Source: Desulfobacteraceae bacterium (GTDB taxonomy: Bacteria > Desulfobacterota > Desulfobacteria > Desulfobacterales > Desulfosalsimonadaceae). From it: a DNA stretch of 11,526 nt. The notes beneath the pieces were generated by a model that searched no databases, was not told where the DNA came from, and saw nothing but the letters and a program-made list of their open reading frames with translations. The stretch spans positions 1 to 11,526 of the forward strand of contig SLGU01000241.1 of assembly GCA_007136525.1 (NCBI GenBank). Reading direction: 5' to 3'. Shown one piece after another: positions 1 to 5,083 of this stretch (position 1 is its first letter; the number at the start of each line of letters is the position of its first letter). The translations under genes were made by a program, and so were the position numbers.

Positions 1-446
1 AGTTCCCAGTTTCTGATATCGGCATTCACCCCTTCACCCCCGGGCTGACCGTCGGCGCCATATGAAATAATATCAAAATCACCGTGGGTTCCCGGGCTGA
101 GATAGACATAGTCATTGCCCCAGGGGTCCTTTAAAAGCCTGCTTTTATCGAGATATCCGCCTTCCCTCCAGTTGCGGACGCCTTCAGGCCGTTGAATCAG
201 CGCTTCCAGGCCCTGCTGGGTAGTGGGATAGGTGCCGGTGTCCAGCCGGTACAGTTTCAATGCCGTTTCAAGGGCTTCAATATCGACCTGGGCGCGCAGC
301 TGCCTGGCCTGATCATCCCGGCCGATAAGCCTGGGCGCCATGTAAACGGCGAGAATGCTCAGGATCACGATGACAACCATCAGCTCTATAAGCGTGAACC
401 CCTCGCTGCCCGAGCGATCGGAAGTTTTTGAGAAGGAAAGCAACAT
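1..446 (-). CDS. gspG: Type II secretion system major pseudopilin GspG (3' end just outside window)
   Basis: GspG is the major subunit of the inner-membrane-anchored pseudopilus that drives type II protein secretion. The reading frame starts at ATG 446, with AAAGGA 8-9 nt upstream, and stays open to base 1 (148 codons). Residues 1-16 are a short leader ending in Gly; the prepilin-peptidase motif G|FTLIE follows, with Phe17 as mature residue 1 and Glu21 as the conserved Glu+5. A hydrophobic helix ([16 protein letters not shown]) comes next. The C-terminal part shows the GspG signature [11 protein letters not shown], then DPWGNDY, then the calcium-binding loop region [12 protein letters not shown] and ADIRNWE. 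GspG proteins usually stop within a few residues of this point, so almost the whole protein is present. The gene is the first of a leftward unit and is divergent from the hydrolase gene; gspH/I/J-type genes may follow outside the window. Confidence 0.95.
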   Translation of the reverse strand, partial: MLLSFSKTSDRSGSEGFTLIELMVVIVILSILAVYMAPRLIGRDDQARQLRAQVDIEALETALKLYRLDTGTYPTTQQGLEALIQRPEGVRNWREGGYLDKSRLLKDPWGNDYVYLSPGTHGDFDIISYGADGQPGGEGVNADIRNWE

Positions 447-472
447 AAAAATCCTTTAAAACATGATGATTT

Positions 473-501
473 TTGTATAACCTAAAAATACTGTTTATAA
501 T
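473..501 (+). promoter_or_regulatory. Candidate sigma-70 promoter for the hydrolase/acyltransferase unit
   Basis: TTGTAT at 473-478 and a perfect TATAAT at 496-501 are separated by 17 nt. Transcription would start near 508, giving a leader of about 118 nt before the hydrolase start. The -35 box matches the consensus at only three positions, and the region is AT-rich, so chance matches are possible. Confidence 0.35.
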
Positions 502-508
502 ATAAACA
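492..508. promoter_or_regulatory. 17-bp palindrome in the gspG/hydrolase divergent region
   Basis: TGTTTATAATATAAACA is a perfect inverted repeat with 8-nt arms around one central base. It covers the candidate -10 box of the rightward promoter and lies 46 nt upstream of the gspG start codon. It is therefore placed where a dimeric regulator could control both genes, but AT-rich promoters give such palindromes by chance and no regulator is known. Confidence 0.3.
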
Positions 509-583
509 TTACTTCTATAAAAATCCTTCTTGGATTTCAAGATTTTTCGGATTTATGGACAGGGGATTCAATAACATCGCTGA

Positions 584-612
584 CGGGGCGCATGCCTGAA
601 TGAGAAGCCCCG
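584..612 (+). promoter_or_regulatory. Hairpin directly abutting the hydrolase ribosome-binding site
   Basis: CGGGGC (584-589) and GCCCCG (607-612) form a perfect 6-bp GC stem around a 17-nt loop that includes GCATGC. The stem ends at the base before the Shine-Dalgarno AAGGAG (613-618), which lies 7 nt before ATG 626. In mRNA it could modulate translation initiation or protect the 5' region. No ligand-binding motif is recognised. Confidence 0.3.
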
Positions 613-625
613 AAGGAGTTCATGA

Positions 626-1441
626 ATGGGTTTAAAAACAGACACCATTGAAAAGGCCGCTTTTCTGGATCGGCCGGACATACTCGGATTCCTTTTTCAC
701 CCCCGCAGACCATCCGGCACCATGACGGACGACCGCATCGAGGAAGTCACCGTCAATACGGCCGATGGTGAATCCATCGGCTGCCGCCTTCACCTGGGAG
801 AAAAAGACAATCCAAATATCCTGTTTTTCCACGGCAACGGTGAGATCGCCCATGATTATGACCCCATCGGTCCCGTATTCCTCTCATTCGGCCTGAATTT
901 TATTATTGCGGATTACCGGGGGTACGGTATCAGCACGGGAAAACCCGGCGTTTCAGCGATGCTGAAGGATGCATATACCGTTTTTGATCAAATCTTTGCC
1001 CTGCTGAAAGAAAAAGGGCACAAGGGGCCATTATGGGTCATGGGCCGCTCACTGGGAAGTGCGCCTGCGATAGAGATTGCGGCCAACCGGCATGACAGCG
1101 TTGCAGGACTTATTGTCGAAAGCGGGTTTGCAGGGATAAACGATCTTCTGGCGCGCCTGGGCATAATGCCCCAGGACCTCATGATCGACGAAACCATGCT
1201 GTTTTCAAACGCGGACGGCATTCGTCATTTCAATGGGCCGGTAATGATTATCCACGCCGAACACGACCATATCATCCCGCTTACGCACGGCGAGCTTCTC
1301 TTTGAATCCGCGCCGTCTACCAGGAAGACCATGAAAATCATTTATGACGCCGACCATAACAATATTTTCGCACTTGCCGGGATGACATATTTTCAGGACA
1401 TACATGCTTTTATTGCCCACCATGGCAAAGGGGGTGCCTGA
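626..1441 (+). CDS. Alpha/beta hydrolase (serine hydrolase, Bem46/FrsA-like fold)
   Basis: This is a cytosolic 271-aa alpha/beta hydrolase; the substrate cannot be told from sequence. The oxyanion-hole HG follows a hydrophobic strand (ILFFHGNGE, His69-Gly70). The nucleophile elbow is GRSLG with Ser142. The probable acid is Asp214 in HAEHDHIIP and the catalytic His is His244 in DADHNN. ADYRGYGISTGKP (residues 95-107) is typical of the Bem46/ABHD13/ABHD17-type subgroup of esterases and thioesterases. There is no signal peptide or membrane segment. ATG 626 is chosen because AAGGAG sits 7 nt upstream; the overlapping ATG at 622 is out of frame and soon stops. The stop codon overlaps a short ORF leading to the downstream acyltransferase, so the two large genes are probably co-transcribed. 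A thioesterase or hydrolase acting on acyl products is possible by context but is only inference. Confidence 0.9.
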   Translation: MGLKTDTIEKAAFLDRPDILGFLFHPRRPSGTMTDDRIEEVTVNTADGESIGCRLHLGEKDNPNILFFHGNGEIAHDYDPIGPVFLSFGLNFIIADYRGYGISTGKPGVSAMLKDAYTVFDQIFALLKEKGHKGPLWVMGRSLGSAPAIEIAANRHDSVAGLIVESGFAGINDLLARLGIMPQDLMIDETMLFSNADGIRHFNGPVMIIHAEHDHIIPLTHGELLFESAPSTRKTMKIIYDADHNNIFALAGMTYFQDIHAFIAHHGKGGA

Positions 1442-1518
1442 TGATGCATACATTTCCCTTTATCGTGGTCGATCAAGCAGGGCCTGAAATAGCAGCAAAG
1501 GAGTCCTGGTTTGATTGA
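1441..1518 (+). CDS. Possible 25-aa coupling ORF between hydrolase and acyltransferase
   Basis: ATGATG at 1441 overlaps the hydrolase stop (TGATGATG) and opens a 25-codon frame ending in TGA at 1516-1518. That stop lies 8 nt inside the acyltransferase start region (TTG 1511). Its peptide (MMHTFPFIVVDQAGP...) is not recognised. The arrangement would let ribosomes finishing the hydrolase reinitiate and be carried to the weak TTG start. It has no good ribosome-binding site of its own. It could be non-coding spacer, or a decayed trace of a lost upstream ketosynthase end; the latter is very speculative. Confidence 0.25.
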   Translation: MMHTFPFIVVDQAGPEIAAKESWFD

Positions 1519-2839
1519 TGCCGGTTCCCGCCAGATCGAAATTATCGCTGTTTCAGGCGAAAGCCGGGATGCCGTTCGAGCCCGTCTCACTGAGATGGAT
1601 TTAACGGATGACAGCCCCTGGCCTCAAAAGGAATTTGCCGCGCAGGCAAAACGTTTTCGGGATGAATTCAACCCCGAAGATTTCTCGCGGGTGCTTATGG
1701 TGGTGAGACGTGGTGAGCCTTTTGGGCCCCTTCTGCATCATGCTGTCGCCTTTCTGAATGATCCTGAAAAACTGGAATTCAAGCCACCGGCCGGCGTTTT
1801 TTATGGTGAGGGAAAAGTGCCCGGTAAAATCGCCTTTCTTTTTCCGGGCCAGGGGAGCCAGTATATCGGCATGGGCTACGACCTTGTGGATGCGTTTCCG
1901 CGGGCGGCAGCCGTTTTTGATGCAATCAAGCCGATGTTCAAGCAGGAACAATCGCTGAGGCGTTTTATTTACCCTGCAATGGCGGTTGAACCCGAAGAAA
2001 AGAGCCGGCTGGAAGGTCTTCTCCGTCAGACCGAGGTTGCGCAGCCGGCCATTGGGGCGATTAGCCTCATCATGATGAACATCCTTTCCACATTCCAGGT
2101 TTTCCCGGAATCCGCCGCCGGCCACAGTTTTGGTGAATTATCCGCGCTTTGCGCCGGAAAACGGATCAATGAAACAGACTTTCTCAGCCTTTCAGTGTGG
2201 CGGGGACGCCTGATGGCAGATGCATGCGGTGCCGACAAGGGGCAAATGCTTGCCGTAAAAGCACATCCGGATGCCATCGAGCAGCTTGTAAAAGAAAGCG
2301 GCGCCGACGTGGTCGTCGCCAACAAAAACAGCCCTGAACAGGGGGTGCTGTCCGGAAGCAGCCCTGAAATTGAAAAAATGCTGAACGTCTGCAAGGAACA
2401 GCGCATCCGGGCGATGCTGCTGCCGGTATATGCGGCATTCCACAGTCGAATGGTGTCAGATGCCGCAGACGGGTTTGGCCGGAAAATCGACGCGGTCGAC
2501 ATTCTTCCCGAATCCATCCCGGTTTATTCCAACAAGACAGCCTTGCCCTACCCTGCGGATGCACAGGAAGCCCGCCGTCTCCTTGGGACCCACCTGGTCA
2601 GCCCGGTCCGCTTCATGGATCAGATCAACAACATGTATGACGACGGGGTGCGGGTTTTTGTGGAAGTCGGGCCGAAAAACGTGTTGACGGGCCTTGTAAA
2701 CGCGATATTGAAAGGACGCCTTTTCAAGGCGTTTTCCATTGACGCCTCTTCCGGAAAGCAGGGCGGGGTTCATGACCTGGCAGCCGCCCTGTGTTGCCTT
2801 GGGGCGGCCGGATACCCGGTTGACTTCCGGGCGTGGTAA
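1511..2839 (+). CDS. Free-standing PKS-type acyltransferase (malonyl-CoA:ACP transacylase-like)
   Basis: The 442-aa protein carries an acyltransferase that would load an acyl (probably malonyl) unit from CoA onto an acyl carrier protein. LFPGQGSQYIGMG (residues 110-122), QPAIGA (178-183), the nucleophile elbow GHSFGE with Ser206, Arg231 in WRGRLM, catalytic His311 in AAFHS, and EVGPKNVL near the C terminus are all present. AFHS is the malonyl-type form of the specificity motif. Residues 1-100 look like the KS-AT linker of type I polyketide synthases. The end (LGAAGYPVDFRAW) looks like the post-AT linker. The protein thus resembles a PKS cut out exactly around its AT, with no KS or ACP. FabD proteins are about 310 aa and lack this N-terminal linker. 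Start TTG 1511 is supported by AAAGGAG at 1497-1503 with 7-nt spacing; an in-frame TAG at 1490 limits extension. It probably acts in trans, or is a synthase remnant. Confidence 0.85.
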   Translation: MIDAGSRQIEIIAVSGESRDAVRARLTEMDLTDDSPWPQKEFAAQAKRFRDEFNPEDFSRVLMVVRRGEPFGPLLHHAVAFLNDPEKLEFKPPAGVFYGEGKVPGKIAFLFPGQGSQYIGMGYDLVDAFPRAAAVFDAIKPMFKQEQSLRRFIYPAMAVEPEEKSRLEGLLRQTEVAQPAIGAISLIMMNILSTFQVFPESAAGHSFGELSALCAGKRINETDFLSLSVWRGRLMADACGADKGQMLAVKAHPDAIEQLVKESGADVVVANKNSPEQGVLSGSSPEIEKMLNVCKEQRIRAMLLPVYAAFHSRMVSDAADGFGRKIDAVDILPESIPVYSNKTALPYPADAQEARRLLGTHLVSPVRFMDQINNMYDDGVRVFVEVGPKNVLTGLVNAILKGRLFKAFSIDASSGKQGGVHDLAAALCCLGAAGYPVDFRAW

Positions 2840-2886
2840 TATCTAACGGATTAACAAGTCTATCATCTGTGTTTTTGTTTTTTCCA

Positions 2887-3018
2887 AATCGAAATCGAAA
2901 TCGGGATCGAAAAAATATTCCGCAATACAGGATTTTCTGGCCGCTGACAAAGAAATCACCAAAGCCGAAAGCCTGTTATTTTTAAAAACCGATTTCGATC
3001 CCGATTTCGATTTCGATT
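2887..3018. repeat. Long inverted repeat R1 built from GAAATC hexamers
   Basis: A perfect 26-nt inverted repeat pairs 2887-2912 with 2993-3018. The arms are iterations of (G)AAATC ending in GGGATCGAAA. The 80-nt interior is itself roughly palindromic (ACAGGATTTTCTGGC against GCCGAAAGCCTGTTAT), so the whole 132 bp can form one long hairpin. It lies between the converging acyltransferase (stop 2839) and biotin ligase (stop 3045) genes. It could act as a bidirectional terminator or be a small non-autonomous palindromic element. No direct flanking duplication was identified. Confidence 0.85.
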
Positions 3019-3044
3019 CTCAGGTTTCCCCCAGCCTTCTGGGT

Positions 3045-3992
3045 TTATTCCTCGGGAATACTTGCATATTTCATGTTTAATGGACGGATCGTTGCGGTGT
3101 AAATCACCTCAGTATGGCCATTGCTGCGGATCTTCAGCCCGCCGTCCGGGGACAGGCCTAAAAGCCGGGCCTTAAACGGCGCCTGGCTGCTTTTGCGAAC
3201 CCGGATGTCCGCGCCTATCCAAGCCATCGTGTTCTCCAGTTCCCTGACAAATTGTTCGGGCGGCATATTACGGATGATGCCCTCCAGGCGGGCCCTTCCC
3301 ACGGTCATCAGTTTTTCCCAGAAAACAAGCGGTGAAAAAGATGCCGATTCAGGATCCAGGCATGCAGCAGGGAGAACGAAATCATCATCGAGCATGGCAG
3401 CTTTTGGCGCTGACACCAGATTGACGCCAATGCCCACCAATAAATGCCCTTCGCGTTCCTCAACCAGAATGCCGCAGATTTTGCGGTTATTGCGCACAAT
3501 ATCATTGGGCCACTTAACAAAAGCATCGATGCCCGATTGCCTGAAAACATATGCCAGCATATCCCCTGCCAGCAGGGAAGCTATATGCCTGTAAGGAGCG
3601 GATTGTTCATCATCAAAGCGCCAGTAAAGGGTAGCGTAAATATTTCCGGCCGGTGATATCCAGCAACGGCCGCGCTGACCGCGCCCTGCTGTCTGGCGGA
3701 CGGCCATAACCGACGACCACGGTGCCATCCTGCCCCCTGCAATCAGGTGGCGGGCGACTTCCATGGTGGATGTGCAGGTTTCCACAATCCAGATGCAGGC
3801 GTCTCCCCCATAGCCTTCGGCGGTCCAGGTTTTCTGCTGCGACGGTCCGGATGCATCCTGTCTGGCAGTCCACGGGTGGAATAAGGCAACGTCCTTTTTC
3901 CAGGCCGGGTGGCATAGGGAAAGGCTTTCGGGGTCGATGCCTGAAAAAACGTCCGCCTGATCATCGCCTGCCAGATAAATGCCGGGATGCAT
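3045..3992 (-). CDS. birA: Biotin-[acetyl-CoA-carboxylase] ligase, catalytic type without HTH
   Basis: The enzyme attaches biotin, through biotinyl-5'-AMP, to the carrier lysine of biotin-dependent carboxylases. The catalytic core begins around residue 68 (WIVETCTSTMEVAR). The biotin/AMP loop is GRGQRGRCW at residues 103-111 and KWPND at 160-164 is the conserved core motif. KICGILVE (171-178) and GIGVNL (187-192) follow, and residues from about 255 form the small C-terminal beta domain. Residues 1-65 show no winged helix, so it should not act as the biotin operon repressor; this N-terminal extension is not recognised. ATG 3992 (315 aa) is preferred because GGAG lies 6 nt upstream. A TTG at 4004 would add four residues but would overlap that GGAG. 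TATAAT on this strand at 4043-4048 may be its -10 box. It is divergent from the nitroreductase gene. Confidence 0.93.
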   Translation of the reverse strand: MHPGIYLAGDDQADVFSGIDPESLSLCHPAWKKDVALFHPWTARQDASGPSQQKTWTAEGYGGDACIWIVETCTSTMEVARHLIAGGRMAPWSSVMAVRQTAGRGQRGRCWISPAGNIYATLYWRFDDEQSAPYRHIASLLAGDMLAYVFRQSGIDAFVKWPNDIVRNNRKICGILVEEREGHLLVGIGVNLVSAPKAAMLDDDFVLPAACLDPESASFSPLVFWEKLMTVGRARLEGIIRNMPPEQFVRELENTMAWIGADIRVRKSSQAPFKARLLGLSPDGGLKIRSNGHTEVIYTATIRPLNMKYASIPEE

Positions 3993-4127
3993 GGTTTGCT
4001 CCAAAAAAGAAATTAATATGGATTACAATTGGTAAAAACAATATTATAAGGTTGTCAATTCAAGGAATCACTGCCAGGGGCAGGCTCGACCATGTGCCTG
4101 ACGCCCCTTTGCCCTTGCCCTGAACAC

Positions 4128-4159
4128 GGGTATGCTGGTAACATGGTACAGTGGTATTG
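4128..4159 (+). repeat. Short 8-bp-period direct repeats (GGTA/TGGTA) upstream of the nitroreductase gene
   Basis: TGGTA recurs at 4136, 4144 and 4152, exactly 8 nt apart. GGGTA at 4128 and a final ATGG (4160-4163) keep the same phase. The array overlaps TATGCT (4131-4136), which with TTGCCC (4109-4114, 16-nt spacing) makes a weak candidate promoter. It ends about 35 nt before the nitroreductase start. It could be a multi-site regulator binding array, but the units are short and degenerate. Confidence 0.4.
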
Positions 4160-4194
4160 ATGGCTAAAAAAATCTGGCAAATAAGGAGATCCCG

Positions 4195-4902
4195 ATGAAA
4201 AAGGGCGTATTGATCGCTGCCTTCATAATATTCTTCATGTTGTTTTCAGAAACAGCATTATTAGCCGAAAGGGGGCACACCATGAAGCAAAACACCGCCT
4301 CAGAAATCGTCAAACTCCCCGAACCTGTCAAAGACGGCTCTGTTTCTGTTGAAAAGGCGATTTCAAACCGCCGCTCCACAAGGTCTTTTTCAAACAAACC
4401 GCTGACCCTTCAGGATGTTGCCCAGATGTTGTGGGCTGCGCAGGGTATCAGCGGGCCTATGGGTTATCGCACAGCACCGTCGGCCGGGGCACTCTACCCG
4501 CTTGAAATCTACATTGCGACCGGCAATGTGGAAAACCTCCCCCAGGGCCTGTATCACTACCGCACGGAATCCCACGACCTTGAGATCATGTCCTTCGGAG
4601 ATTACCGGCAGGTCATATGGGAAGCGGCGCTGAACCAGCACCCCATCAGGGAGGCACCCGCCGTTTTTATTTTTTTGGGCGTCTTCCCGAGAACAATTGG
4701 CAAATACGGACAAAGAGGCATGCAATACGTTTTGATAGAAACCGGCCACGCTGCCCAGAACCTGCTTCTGCAGGCTGAGGCCATGGGCCTGGGTCATGTT
4801 CCCATCGGCGCATTCAATGACGAAATGATGCGTAAAATCCTTAAAATAGAAGGTGAAACGCATCCACTGTATATTATTCCGGTAGGGGTTCATCAACCTT
4901 GA
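4195..4902 (+). CDS. Exported nitroreductase-family flavoprotein (SagB/ThcOx-like)
   Basis: The family uses FMN to oxidise or reduce organic substrates; SagB-like members include azoline dehydrogenases, but the actual substrate here is unknown. The 235-aa protein starts with a Sec-type signal: MKKG, a hydrophobic stretch to about residue 19, then a possible cleavage after ALLA (about residue 24). The FMN phosphate-binding motif is SNRRSTRSF (57-65). LWAAQGI (79-85), APSAGALYPLEIY (94-106) and a C-terminal ETGHAAQNLLLQAEAMGLGHVPIGAF (residues 182-207) are typical of the SagB-like subgroup. No twin-arginine motif is visible, so a folded-flavin export route is not evident. Start ATG 4195 has AAGGAG 6 nt upstream. 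The final codons (CATCAACCTTGA) coincide with the end sequence of palindromic repeat R2, which supplies the stop. It is a single-gene unit divergent from the biotin ligase gene. No precursor peptide or cyclodehydratase partner is seen nearby, which argues against a bacteriocin-maturation role. Confidence 0.88.
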   Translation: MKKGVLIAAFIIFFMLFSETALLAERGHTMKQNTASEIVKLPEPVKDGSVSVEKAISNRRSTRSFSNKPLTLQDVAQMLWAAQGISGPMGYRTAPSAGALYPLEIYIATGNVENLPQGLYHYRTESHDLEIMSFGDYRQVIWEAALNQHPIREAPAVFIFLGVFPRTIGKYGQRGMQYVLIETGHAAQNLLLQAEAMGLGHVPIGAFNDEMMRKILKIEGETHPLYIIPVGVHQP

Positions 4903-5064
4903 CGGCTTCCTAAAAAGGTCAATATCTGCGTTGCGAGCAATCTTTGAAGAATCTCACGTACGGCTAAGTACGCTCAATTCTTCATAAATTGCTCGCGCCT
5001 GGATCTTGACCTTTTTACAAAGCCGTCTGAAAACAACTTTTTACGAATGCATCAACCTTGACGG
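4891..5064. repeat. Palindromic repeat element R2 (MITE/REP-like)
   Basis: GACGGCTT...TAAAAAGGTCAA.ATC (4901-4926) pairs with 5002-5027 (23 of 26 positions). The symmetry continues inward through GCGAGCAA, TGAAGAAT and CGTAC around a GGCTAA centre, so about 127 nt can fold into one hairpin. After an 8-nt spacer comes a second right-end copy, ACTTTTTACGAATGCATCAA (5036-5055), identical to 10501-10520 in R3. CATCAACCTTGACGG occurs at both borders (4891-4905 and 5050-5064). The element lies between the converging nitroreductase and activase genes and may act as a bidirectional terminator, although no long T-run follows. Confidence 0.85.
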
Positions 5065-5083
5065 GCTCTAACCCCTTGAGCAG

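Noticed and set aside
446..528. Direct repeat TAAAAATCCTT at 446-456 and 518-528
   Set aside because: Short and AT-rich; one copy is simply the gspG ribosome-binding site, so chance is sufficient.
313..540. A 75-codon - strand frame across the gspG start
   Set aside because: It is an out-of-frame shadow of gspG; the GspG frame has the prepilin motif and the ribosome-binding site.
1601..2517. Long - strand frames of 163-174 codons
   Set aside because: They are antisense to the acyltransferase, whose catalytic motifs fix the coding strand.
2886..3018. Hexamer-rich arms considered as a CRISPR array
   Set aside because: There are only two arms, in inverted orientation, with no regular spacers and no cas genes.
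4071..4107. CTGCC-AGG-GGCAG and GGGGCAGGC/GCCTGACGCCCC inverted repeats in the biotin ligase/nitroreductase gap
   Set aside because: Short, partly bulged, and without a T-run or fixed relation to a promoter; not enough to call a terminator or operator.
4390..4896. A 168-codon - strand frame opposite the nitroreductase
   Set aside because: Antisense shadow; the + strand has FMN-binding motifs, a signal peptide and a good ribosome-binding site.
4195..4902. Nitroreductase as part of a SagBCD-like azoline peptide (bacteriocin) cluster
   Set aside because: No cyclodehydratase, precursor peptide or transporter lies nearby, and the protein has an export signal.
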